A DNA stretch of 56,759 nt from Collinsella sp. (GTDB lineage: Bacteria; Actinomycetota; Coriobacteriia; Coriobacteriales; Coriobacteriaceae): positions 1-56,759 of the forward strand of contig DXZU01000045.1 of assembly GCA_019419525.1 (NCBI GenBank), read 5' to 3'. Within the stretch, counting starts at the first letter, position 1, and the number at the start of each line of letters is the position of its first letter. Shown piece after piece: positions 41,183 through 50,200 of the stretch. The notes below the pieces were generated by a model. The model was not told where the DNA came from. It did not search any database and worked only from the letters and a program-made list of their open reading frames with translations. The position numbers and the translations under genes were made by a program.

Positions 41183-41830
41183 ATGGGTTTCATCAATTTT
41201 ATCGCCGAGCTGCTTAAGGATCCGCGCACCGCGATCGCCAGCTGGATCGCCGCCGGCCCGCTTATGGCCTACGGCTGCGTGTTCCTGATCATCTTTATCG
41301 AGACGGGCGTGGTGTTCTTCCCGTTCCTTCCCGGCGACTCGCTGCTGTTTGCCTCGGGTTTCTTTGCCCACAACGGCGGCTTTAACATCGTGGCTCTGCT
41401 GGCCGTCGCATGGACGGCTGCCATTTTGGGTGATCAGTGCAACTTTATGATCGGTCACTTCTTTGGCAAAAAGATCATCGCTTCGGGTAAGGTCAAGGCC
41501 ATGACGCCCGAGCGAATCAAAAAGTCCGAGGACTTCCTGGACAAGTGGGGCCACCTGGCCATCTTCCTGGGTCGCTTCTTCCCGTTTATCCGCACCTTTG
41601 TGCCTTTCATCGCCGGCATGGGCGGCATGCACTGGCGCAACTTTGTCATCTTTAACGTGCTGGGCGGCATTACCTGGTCGACGGTCTTTACGCTGTTGGG
41701 CTACTTCTTTGGCGGCATTCCCTTTGTGCAGGAGCACTTTGAGCTGCTGATTATCGGCATCGTCGCCGTGTCGATCATCCCGACCGTGGTCGGTCTGGTT
41801 AAGGCTAAGCTGGGCAAAAAGAACGCGTAG
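41183..41830 (+). CDS. DedA-family membrane protein
   Basis: A 215-residue protein with about five membrane segments. IFIETGVVFFPFLPGDSLLF, ILGDQCNFMIGHFFGKK and RFFPFIRTFVPFIAGMGGMHWRNF are hallmark segments of the DedA/SNARE-associated family, which are lipid scramblase or undecaprenyl-phosphate flippase-like proteins. Start 41183 follows GAGAGG. Monocistronic with a terminator after it. Confidence 0.92.
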   Translation: MGFINFIAELLKDPRTAIASWIAAGPLMAYGCVFLIIFIETGVVFFPFLPGDSLLFASGFFAHNGGFNIVALLAVAWTAAILGDQCNFMIGHFFGKKIIASGKVKAMTPERIKKSEDFLDKWGHLAIFLGRFFPFIRTFVPFIAGMGGMHWRNFVIFNVLGGITWSTVFTLLGYFFGGIPFVQEHFELLIIGIVAVSIIPTVVGLVKAKLGKKNA

Positions 41831-41858
41831 CTCGAGCCAGCGCGCAAACCGTGCAGTT

Positions 41859-41892
41859 GAGGCCCGTCACCGTTTACGGTGGCGGGCCTCTT
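41859..41892 (+). terminator. dedA terminator
   Basis: GAGGCCCG (41859-41866) and CACCG pair with CGGTG and CGGGCCTC (up to 41890), followed by TTCAGC. T tract is short. Confidence 0.7.
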
Positions 41893-42119
41893 CAGCTTCG
41901 GTCAAATGAAAATACTTTAGTTAGTTAAAGAAAAGCGTTTTATCCGACGCGTGTGCGGAGTACAATCTCGTGCATGCGAATCGACGTGCCATCGGCTTTG
42001 ATGCCGTTCGCGTGTCCCGTCCGGCTCTACGCTCCGGGCGTGCGACGTTGCGACGCGGTCGGCCTCGGTCCTTGCGTGCGGGTTCGCGAGTATGCAACTG
42101 TGTATGTAAGGAGCGACAT

Positions 42120-43172
42120 ATGACTGTCGAGAAGAAGGATATCGATTGGGGTAGCCTCGGCTTTGGCTACATGAAGACCGATTACAGTTACGAGGCTCAT
42201 TGGAAGGATGGCGAGTGGGACGAGGGCGGCCTGACCACCGACCACACCCTGCATGTCTCCGAGTGCGGTGGCATCTTCCATTACTGCCAGGAGGTCTTTG
42301 AGGGCCTGAAGGCCTACACCGCCGAGGACGGCAGCATCGTCTGCTTCCGTCCCGACATGAACGCCGAGCGTATGTATAACTCTGCCCAGCGCCTCGAGAT
42401 GCCCCCGTTCCCCAAGGACAAGTTCGTCGAGGCTGTCAAGCAGGTCGTTTCTGCAAACGCCGCCTGGGTTCCGCCCTTCGGTTCCGGTGCGACCCTGTAC
42501 GTGCGTCCGTTTATGATCGGCTCCGGTGACGTGATTGGCGTGGCTCCCGCTCCTGAGTACACGTTCCGCATTCTCGTGACCCCGGTCGGTCCGTACTTTA
42601 AGGGTGGCCTTAAGCCCGTTAAGCTGCGCGTTTCCGAGTACGACCGTGCCGCACCGCACGGCACCGGCAATATCAAGGCCGGCCTGAACTACGCCATGTC
42701 CCTCAAGCCCACGATGGAGGCCCATCGCGAGGGCTATGCCGAGAACCTGTATCTCGACTCCGAGTCCCGCACCTATGTCGAGGAGACCGGCGGCGCCAAC
42801 GTCCTGTTCGTGAAGGAGGACGGTACGCTCGTCGTTCCGCAATCGCACACCGACTCCATCCTGCCCTCTATCACCCGTCGTTCGCTCGTTCAGGTCGCTC
42901 AGGACCTGGGCATGACCGTCGATCAGCGTCCCGTCGAGTGGGCCGAGGTCAAGGCCGGTACCTTTGTCGAGTGCGGCCTGTGCGGCACCGCTGCCGTCAT
43001 CTCCCCGGTTGGCGAGATCGACAACAAGGTTTACGGCGCCGACGAGACCGTGACCTTCCCGGCTGGCTACACCGAGATCGGCCCTGTGATGAAGAAGCTC
43101 CGCGAGACCCTGACTGGCATCCAGTCCGGTGCTGTCGAGGACAAGCACAACTGGGTTTACACCGTCGCGTAA
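42120..43172 (+). CDS. ilvE: Branched-chain amino-acid aminotransferase
   Basis: A 350-residue PLP fold-type IV transaminase that interconverts Leu, Ile and Val with their keto acids. The PLP lysine is in GNIKAGLNYAMSL, and YLDSESRTYVEETGGANVLFV and FVECGLCGTAAVISPVGEI are class IV hallmarks. Start 42120 follows AAGGAGCGACAT. A TACAAT at 41961-41966 suggests a promoter with a ~150-base leader; I saw no leader peptide rich in Leu/Ile/Val. Single gene. Confidence 0.93.
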   Translation: MTVEKKDIDWGSLGFGYMKTDYSYEAHWKDGEWDEGGLTTDHTLHVSECGGIFHYCQEVFEGLKAYTAEDGSIVCFRPDMNAERMYNSAQRLEMPPFPKDKFVEAVKQVVSANAAWVPPFGSGATLYVRPFMIGSGDVIGVAPAPEYTFRILVTPVGPYFKGGLKPVKLRVSEYDRAAPHGTGNIKAGLNYAMSLKPTMEAHREGYAENLYLDSESRTYVEETGGANVLFVKEDGTLVVPQSHTDSILPSITRRSLVQVAQDLGMTVDQRPVEWAEVKAGTFVECGLCGTAAVISPVGEIDNKVYGADETVTFPAGYTEIGPVMKKLRETLTGIQSGAVEDKHNWVYTVA

Positions 43173-43204
43173 TTTGTCTTACCTATCCGGGCAGAGAGCA
43201 AGTT

Positions 43205-43302
43205 CCCTCCCGGCGCGTCCTCGGACATGCAAGAAGCCCCTCGCTGCGCACTTCGTGCGGCGAGGGCTTCTTGCATCCTGCGGAGTGCGCCGGAAAGGAG
43301 GG
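43205..43302 (+). repeat. Nested palindrome after ilvE (terminator plus outer arms)
   Basis: The central hairpin 43228-43275 pairs TGCAAGAAGCC with GGCTTCTTGCA, with further pairing inside. Outside it CCGGCGC (43210-43216) pairs with GCGCCGG (43287-43293) and CCCTCC (43205-43210) with GGAGGG (43297-43302). The inner part probably terminates ilvE; the outer arms exceed what a terminator needs. Confidence 0.65.
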
Positions 43303-43345
43303 TCGCCCTTTTGTTTTGCTTCGCGCCATGTGGGGGCGGTGGCGA

Positions 43346-43548
43346 CGTGCATTTTTGCGAGTATTCTGCAATCGAAGGCCCCTGCATACCGACCTCGGGC
43401 AAAAAATCGGGATTTCTCGATGTTTTCTACGGATGATGGGCGGGGTTATGGGCTGACAGCGTTTGATTTGCAGGGATATTCGCGGTCTTTGGCATTTATC
43501 GTGGCGCCCGAAGCTCTTGGTTATGTTGAATACTCCTAAAAATGCACG
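43346..43548. mobile_element. 203-bp MITE-like element with 21-bp terminal inverted repeats
   Basis: CGTGCATTTTTGCGAGTATTC (43346-43366) and the reverse complement of 43528-43548 match at 19 of 21 positions. The interior is AT-richer, non-coding, with CTCGGGCAAAAAATCGGG and GATTTCTCGATGTTTTC segments. No transposase and no clear target duplication are seen. Confidence 0.5.
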
Positions 43549-43578
43549 GCGCTTAGAGGGGGACCTTCGCGAAAAAGG

Positions 43579-43620
43579 AAACCGCCCCGTCGAAGTATGC
43601 ATTCGACGGGGCGGTTTATG
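43579..43620. terminator. Terminator of lemA (reverse strand)
   Basis: AAACCGCCCCGTCGAA (43579-43594) pairs perfectly with TTCGACGGGGCGGTTT (43602-43617). Read on the minus strand it is followed by CCTTTTTC, so it most likely ends the leftward lemA transcript. Confidence 0.85.
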
Positions 43621-43653
43621 CATTTGGCCGATTAAGGATGCGCTGCCAAACTA

Positions 43654-44205
43654 CTAGAACTTGACGGTCGGGGCCTGGCGGGCTGCTTCGGCGGCCTCGA
43701 AGCCCTGGCGCTCCTTAAACTGGAAGATGCCGGCAAAGATGACAGCCGGGAACGTCTGAATGGCGTTGTTGTAGCTGAGCACGCAGTCGTTGTAGCTCTG
43801 GCGTGCATAGCTAATCTTGTTCTCGGTATCCTCGAGCGATGCCTGCAGCTGTGTAAAGTTGGTGTTTGCCTTAAGATCGGGATAGGCCTCGGCCACGGCG
43901 AAGAGCTGGCGCAGCGCACCGGTCAGCACGTTGTCGGCTTCCATCTTGGCCTCGGGCGTGGTGGCCTTGACGGCGGTGTTACGCGCGCTGATCACGGCGG
44001 AGAGCGTCTCCTGCTCGTGCTTGGCGTAGCCCTTGACGGTCTCGACCAGGTTGGGGATCAGGTCGTTGCGGCGCTGCAGCTGCGTATCGATGTTCTGCCA
44101 GGCGTTATCGATGCGGTTACGCTTGGTGACCATGTTGTTGTAGATGCCGGCGATGGCGCAGACAATCACAATGACAACAACGATGCCGATGATGACGGTA
44201 ATCAT
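43654..44205 (-). CDS. lemA: LemA-family membrane protein
   Basis: A 183-residue protein with one N-terminal membrane span (residues 3-21, ITVIIGIVVVIVIVCAIAG) and a helical bundle domain. NRIDNAWQNIDTQLQRRNDLIPNLVETVKGYAKHE is the family signature. The biochemical role of LemA is not settled. Start 44205 has GGAG upstream. Next to a TetR regulator in divergent orientation. Confidence 0.92.
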   Translation of the reverse strand: MITVIIGIVVVIVIVCAIAGIYNNMVTKRNRIDNAWQNIDTQLQRRNDLIPNLVETVKGYAKHEQETLSAVISARNTAVKATTPEAKMEADNVLTGALRQLFAVAEAYPDLKANTNFTQLQASLEDTENKISYARQSYNDCVLSYNNAIQTFPAVIFAGIFQFKERQGFEAAEAARQAPTVKF

Positions 44206-44404
44206 GATGTCTCCGTTTCGAATGGCCGCGGCGGCATGCGCCAGCTGCCGTTGGTATAACGCTACTAGTATACCCACAACGTTTTGCCGTGCCGCACTTT
44301 CCGGCAAGCGTTATGTTTTCGGCGGGGTCGGTACCGGGGCAAAGCGCGCGAGGTACAGGTGTAAGATATGCGACAGATTGACGAGTGTTGTCTTTGCCCT
44401 GAGG

Positions 44405-45001
44405 ATGGCGATACCAGTGGACCTTCGCATTAAGAAAACCTACCGCGCCCTGTTCGATGCCTTCACCGAGCTTCTCGAGGAGCATCGTTTTGAGGACCTG
44501 ACGGTTGCCATGCTGTGCGACCGCGCCATGATTCGCCGCACGACGTTCTACAAGCATTTTCGCGACAAGAACGATTACTTTGCCTTTTATATCGATGAGC
44601 TTATGTCGGGCTTGCCGCAAAAACAGCCCGATGAGGCCGGCGCGGTATCTGCCGAGGACGTGCGCGCGCTTCGACACGCGATTTTGGACGATGCCATGGA
44701 TTTGATTCTGACGCACGAGCGGCTCATGGATAACATTTTGGCAAGCAGCATGTCGGGCATGTTGACCAACGTTATTTGCGACCGCATTGCTCGCTCCATC
44801 CGCGAGCGTGTGATGAACGTGCTTGCCGAGGATGCCCTGGCCCCCGTGTCACTCGAGACGACGTCTGAGTTTGTCGCCGGCGGTATTATTCGACTTTTCA
44901 CGATATGGTGGGAATCGGGCCACGATCTGGAGCGTCGACCTGAGATAGCCGACGTTGTCGATGCGCTGTTCGAGCGGACCATGACACCGGTGCATCACTA
45001 A
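44405..45001 (+). CDS. TetR-family regulator
   Basis: A 198-residue regulator. The DNA-binding helix-turn-helix is ELLEEHRFEDLTVAMLCDRAMIRRTTFYKHFRDKNDYFAFYI. The remaining part is the helical ligand/dimer domain. Start is uncertain: ATG 44405 lacks a good ribosome site, while GTG 44417 has GAGG 12 bases away. It ends just before the tRNA-Ser gene and is divergent from lemA. Target unknown. Confidence 0.82.
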   Translation: MAIPVDLRIKKTYRALFDAFTELLEEHRFEDLTVAMLCDRAMIRRTTFYKHFRDKNDYFAFYIDELMSGLPQKQPDEAGAVSAEDVRALRHAILDDAMDLILTHERLMDNILASSMSGMLTNVICDRIARSIRERVMNVLAEDALAPVSLETTSEFVAGGIIRLFTIWWESGHDLERRPEIADVVDALFERTMTPVHH

Positions 45002-45004
45002 AAG

Positions 45005-45094
45005 TGGCGGAGAGAGGGGGATTCGAACCCCCGGAACGCCCTCGCGCTCAACGGTTTTCAAGACCGCCGCATTCAACCGCTCTGCCATCTCTCC
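45005..45094 (-). tRNA. tRNA-Ser (anticodon UGA)
   Basis: Read on the minus strand, the acceptor GGAGAGA (from 45094) pairs with TCTCTCC. The anticodon stem-loop GGTCTTGAAAACC has the anticodon TGA. A long variable arm (GAGCGCGAGGGCGTTC) and the TTCGAAT T-loop follow, and CCA is encoded (45005-45007). The long variable arm and discriminator G are diagnostic of tRNA-Ser. Confidence 0.97.
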
Positions 45095-45145
45095 GTGAGT
45101 CGTAATGATAGCATCGTTTTGAATTTGCAACAGGGAAGGCGAACG

Positions 45146-46927
45146 ATGACGATCACCGAAATCGACGAGAAGTTCATGCGCGAGGCACTGGCCGAGGCGC
45201 GCGCCGCTGCTGCGGTGGGCGAGGTACCCATCGGAGCCGTAGTGGTGCGCGACGGCGAGATCGTCGCAAGGGCGCACAATCGCCGCGAGCTCGATCAGGA
45301 TCCTTCGGCTCATGCCGAGTTTGCGGCCGTGTGTGCCGCTGCTCGGTCACTCGGTCGTTGGCGCCTTTCCGATTGCACGGTCTACGTAACGCTCGAGCCT
45401 TGCTGCATGTGCGCAGGGCTTATGGTTAACGCGCGCGTGGGGCGCTGCGTGTATGGCGCGAGCGACGCCAAGGCGGGCGCGTTGGGATCCCTATACGATT
45501 TGAATGCCGACTCGCGCCTGAATCATCGGTTTAACGTGACGGCTGGGATCCTGGCGGATGAGTGTCGTGAGGTTTTGAGCGGCTATTTTAGTGGGCTGCG
45601 TGGTACCGATGGTGCTAGCTGCGGTTGTGGGGCCGATCTTGAGGCGCATGCCGCTCATGCCGCAGCGCTTGCAGGTGCCGGTGAGGATGCTGACACGGCG
45701 GTTGACTTTGGTCCTGCGTGCCGCCGGCCCCGCCGCGTGCTGCTGACGATTGACTCCTTTAAGGGCAGTGTTTCGAGCGCGCAGGCGGAGGCGGCGGTTG
45801 CCGAAGGCGTGCGCCGTGTGTGGTCCGATGTCCAGGTGGCCGCATTGCCGCTGGCAGATGGTGGTGAGGGAACGCTCGATGCCGTTGCCGCCTGCGGTGG
45901 TGAGCTTGTGACCTGCGAGGTCGCAGGCCCCTTGGGCGACCGCGCGTCTGCCCGGATGCTGGTTGATGTCGAACACGAGTCGGCTGTTATTGAGATGGCC
46001 GAAGCCGCGGGCATCGGGTACTCGCCTTGCACGGAGTCGTCGGCGCTGGCTGCTACAACCTATGGCGTGGGCGAGCTCATGCTTCGCGCGGTTCGCACGG
46101 GCGCAAAGACACTCTATATTGGTCTGGGCGGCAGTGCCACCAACGACGGTGGCGCCGGCATGCTGCAGGCGCTGGGCGCGCGTGTGGTCGATGATCAGGG
46201 CTGCGATGTCGCCCCCGGTCTTGCTGGCCTTGAGCAGGTGGCGAGCGTTGATTTGGCGCCAGCGCTTCGGGCGCTGAACGGCGCGCGTGTCGTGGTGCTT
46301 TCTGATGTCGAGAACCCACTCGTGGGGCGCCGCGGTGCGCTGGCAGTGTTTGGTGGACAGAAGGGTCTGCCGACGGGGGATGCCGAGGCCCTGGGCAAGT
46401 ACGACAGCTGGATGGTCGGCTACGGTCGTCTGCTCGATACGGCAATTGTCGAGGCTCGGGCCCAGGGGTTGTTGCGCACACCCGAGGGCGCACGGACATT
46501 TGGCTCGGTGCTCGGCGTGCCCGGCGCAGGTGCCGCCGGCGGTCTGGGCGCCGCGCTGCTAGCGCTCGGTGCAGAGCTACATTCGGGCGTGGAGACGGTG
46601 CTTGATCTGATTGGGTTTGACGAGCGCGTGCGGGATGTCGATCTGGTCATAACGGGCGAGGGCAACATGGACGAGCAATCCGCCGCTGGAAAGGCGCCGG
46701 TTGGTGTGGCTCGCCGCGCCAAGCGATATGGCAAGCCGGTGGTCGCCGTCGTGGGCGGTCGCGCTGTCAACTTGGATGCGGTATATGGGCAGGGTATCGA
46801 CCTTGTCCTGCCGATCTGTCGCAAGCCTATGTCCCTTGAGGCGGCGCTCGATCCGCGCGAGGCCGAGGCGAACCTCGTCTGCGCCGGCGAAGCGGTCGCT
46901 CGATCCTACGACCTCGGTCGCATCTAG
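45146..46927 (+). CDS. Fusion: tRNA adenosine deaminase (TadA) - glycerate kinase
   Basis: A single 593-residue reading frame. Residues 1-152 are TadA, which converts A34 to inosine in tRNA-Arg: HAEF (His56, Glu58) and TLEPCCMCAG (Cys86, Cys89) hold the zinc and catalytic residues. Residues 153-196 are an Ala/Asp-rich linker with CGCG. Residues 197-593 are a GarK/GlxK-type glycerate kinase: TIDSFKGSVSS, PLADGGEGT, GLGGSATNDGGAGM, NPLVGRRGALAVFGGQKG, DLVITGEGNMDEQSAAGK. No stop or frameshift separates the halves and both look intact. Start 45146 follows GGGAAGG. It lies beside a tRNA-Ser gene. Confidence 0.88.
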   Translation: MTITEIDEKFMREALAEARAAAAVGEVPIGAVVVRDGEIVARAHNRRELDQDPSAHAEFAAVCAAARSLGRWRLSDCTVYVTLEPCCMCAGLMVNARVGRCVYGASDAKAGALGSLYDLNADSRLNHRFNVTAGILADECREVLSGYFSGLRGTDGASCGCGADLEAHAAHAAALAGAGEDADTAVDFGPACRRPRRVLLTIDSFKGSVSSAQAEAAVAEGVRRVWSDVQVAALPLADGGEGTLDAVAACGGELVTCEVAGPLGDRASARMLVDVEHESAVIEMAEAAGIGYSPCTESSALAATTYGVGELMLRAVRTGAKTLYIGLGGSATNDGGAGMLQALGARVVDDQGCDVAPGLAGLEQVASVDLAPALRALNGARVVVLSDVENPLVGRRGALAVFGGQKGLPTGDAEALGKYDSWMVGYGRLLDTAIVEARAQGLLRTPEGARTFGSVLGVPGAGAAGGLGAALLALGAELHSGVETVLDLIGFDERVRDVDLVITGEGNMDEQSAAGKAPVGVARRAKRYGKPVVAVVGGRAVNLDAVYGQGIDLVLPICRKPMSLEAALDPREAEANLVCAGEAVARSYDLGRI

Positions 46928-47259
46928 AAAAGTAGTCATTTTGGGACGGGGCTAGGAAAACACCCGTAAAGGCATGTGAATCTGAACAAATCAATCCTGT
47001 ACCTTGTGGCGCTCGATGGTGTTGTCTGGGGATCGGAGACTATGCACTTCGGGTGTTGACGCTGTCATTCATGTGCCATTAGTAGATTGCTCTTCGTTCA
47101 GTTGTTCGCCAATTAATCCTGCCAATTAATTACCATTTCGGGCGAAGACGTGGATTATCTCCATGATGGGCCTCTTTGGGCATAGTGTTGTCTTTGACTG
47201 TTCTTAATCAATAGATCGCTCTTGGGAAGAGAAGGCGACACCAGAGGGGGAGAAGGGAA
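46928..47259 (+). promoter_or_regulatory. AT-rich 5' region of the giant adhesin gene
   Basis: 332 bases without a gene. It has CACCCGTAAAGGC (46961-46973) and GTGTTGTCTGGG (47019-47030), two blocks found again with the same 58-base offset at 55350 and 55408. CCAATTAAT occurs twice (47109-47117, 47122-47130) and TTGACT lies at 47194-47199, followed by no clean -10. TTTTGGGACGGGGC is at 46939-46952. Confidence 0.45.
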
Positions 47260-50200
47260 TTGGAGAGGAAAGTTTTCGGCGGGGGGGGCGGAGAGTCGCT
47301 GCTCTTTGCCTTGCGCTGGTTCTCGGCTTCGGATGTTTATCCGTTGGCGCGACGGCCGGTGTCGCATATGCGGCCACAGAATCGCGGGCTGCGTATACTG
47401 CGGAGGAGTTTGAGATCACCCAGGACGGCGTGACCTATTCGTGCGAGACCACGGATAAGGGCACGGCGGAAATCACAGGTATTGTTGCCGATGACAGTGT
47501 GACCGCGGTGAATGTGCCCAGCTCCATCGAGCATGGTGGCCAGACCTACAAAGTCACCGAACTATATTTCTCGTCTGGCATCGTGGCCGAGAATGTTGAG
47601 CAGCTGACGCTCCCCGACACGCTCGAAAACGTGCGCGGATGGTATTTCCGGAAGTTCGTAAAGGTCAAGGAGCTCCATATCCCTGGCTCCATCAAGGACT
47701 TCAGTTGCACGCTGCAAAACGCCCGCTCGCTCGAAAAGCTCTATTTCGATGAGGGCGTCGAGAAGATTAGCGCCAACATGATGGTCAATGGCTGCAGCAG
47801 CCTTTCTGAGATCGATCTCCCCTCCACCCTCAAAATGATTTCGGGCTCGGGCGCCTTCGAGGGGGCTACGGCCCTCACAAGCATCGAGTTTCCAAAAGAT
47901 GTCGCCTTCGACGACACCATAACGGGCGTGTTCGAAGGCTGCACGTCTCTGACAAGCGTGTCGTTGCCCGCTTCGGTTACCAAGATCCCCTCGCACATGT
48001 TTGACGGATGCACCTCTCTAACGTCCATCACCGCACTGAGCGAAATCGAGTCCATCGGGGATGGGGCGTTTCAGGATTGCTCGAGTTTGACCGGCATCGA
48101 TTTCCCGGGCACATTGACGAGCATCGGATCCTCTGCTTTCCAGGGGTGTGCCAGCCTGGTGAGCGTGCCAAATCTAGGCAAGGTAACAAAGATGGGCAGC
48201 GGGGCTTTTCGCGAGTGCAAAAATCTGCGGGCGTCCGTGGACCTGTCCTCGCTTCAGAGCATTCCGGGCTATGCGTTTTGCTATACGCCGGTTAAGATCG
48301 TGGGGCTCTGCGACAGCCTGAAGAGTATCGGTGACTGGGCCTTTATCCAGAGCAACGTCGCCGTCCAGCTTCCCAGGACACTTGAGACAATTGGCAACTA
48401 CGCCTTCTATTACGGCACGTTGCCGGAGCAGCTTTCCATTCCGGATTCCGTGACTTCCGTTGGCACGGCAGCCTTCTCGGGCGTAGATGGCGTGGAGGAT
48501 GTGACGATCGGGCGCGGCCTCACCAAAATACCCTCGGGTATGTTTGAAGGCAGCACGGTTAAAAAGATCACAATCGAAAACAGCATGGACGACATCACCG
48601 GCTCGGAGAACCTCCCGTTCTTTGGCGTCGATATCGTCTACACGCGCGAGTCCATCGATGACGGCGTCGGCGATTACGTGAGCGATGGCGGCATCAAGAC
48701 CCTTCAGGAGCTGGTCAACGAGGCGCCGCGTGGCGAGGAAACCGTCATCACCCTGAAAAAGCACGTGAAGCTTGGCTCCACGCTCACGATTCCTGCCGGG
48801 AAGATGATTAAGATCACGTCGGATGAGCCCTATACCATCTTGGCAAAGAAAAGCGGCTTCTCCGTACTGGTCAATGTTGCCGAGGGGGCATCCCTCGAGC
48901 TGTCGGGGAAAGTGTCCCTGAGTGGTCGCTACAACAAGGGCGCCATTATTTCTAGCAGGGGAGCAGTTGTGCTCTCTGACGAGGCCGTCGTGTACGACGG
49001 CACCACGAGCAGTGATAACGCGGGCGCCGTCGACGTGTCGGGAGAAAATGCCTCGCTTACCATGACGGGCGGCGTTATCGAGCAGTGCGAGCTGCGCCAT
49101 TCGTATTGCGGTGCCGTTCGCGCGTCCAGTGGCGCTCATGTAGTTATGAGGGGTGGCGTTATCCGTAACAACGGAGTCGTTACCGGGGCCACCAATTGCT
49201 ATTGGCTTACATCTTCTGGCGTCATTTTGTGGGGCGATGCTCGCTTTGACATGAGCGGAGGCCGCATCGAGGGCAACAACGGTTATCGAGGCAGTGCGGT
49301 GCTTGCGTACGGCCAGGGTAAGGGCGAAAACCAAAGAGCCAAGTTCACGATGACTGGTGGCCAGATTTCCGGCAACAGGAGCAGTAGGCTGGAGGCGGCC
49401 TACGATCCTTCCGGAGCAGTTCATATTGAGGGCAACGCCGAGTTCACCATGACGGGTGGAGAGATTAAGAACAACGTTGTGTCTGGCAAGGGCAAAGGCA
49501 AAGGCGGCGGAGTGTGTGTGGTTGACCCGGGCTGCCAGGGCGGCGAAAAGGGGAATACTGCTTTCACCATGCAGGGCGGATCCATATCTGGCAACTCCGC
49601 TTCCGCCGGCGGAGGCGTCTATACCTATTCGAATGACGTCACGCTCAGCGCGGGCGAGATCAAGGGCAATACTGCTTGGAGCATGGGTGGCGGCGTGTAT
49701 AGCGAAGGCAACGAGTATCTTGGCTATAGTACGCTCCATATCGAAAACGCTCTCGTTGTTGATAACCATGCGGATAAACAGGGCGGCGGCATGTGGTTCT
49801 GCCCGACCGGAGATGCCAAGGTCTACGTCCAGGACGGCGGCCTGATCGCCAGGAACACGGCTGGTGAGGCGGGAGACGACTTTGTCTTCACCGGCTTCAA
49901 AGACGCCAAATACAAACTGACCTTGGCCAACCGCGCTCCGGGCGGCGGAAAGGTCAGCTGGTACAGAGACGGTGGGCTGTTTAACCCCGAAGGCACTTAT
50001 GCGGCAACAAACCCCGAAATCCCGCGATTCTCGCCCGGTGGTGACAACGGCGAGCCCCTGTCCTTTACCGACGCCACGCCGAACGTCGCGCTTAAATCTG
50101 TGATGAGCGAGGATGCGTATAACCTCGGCGGCGGTCAGACGTCGCTGACGATCTCTGGCAATATGGCGCCGTTGGGAGGCGGCATCGGCGCCAACGGCGG

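Noticed and set aside
41891..42119. T-box or leader peptide controlling ilvE
   Set aside because: No T-box TGGNACC-type sequence, and the small frame in the leader is not rich in Leu, Ile or Val codons.
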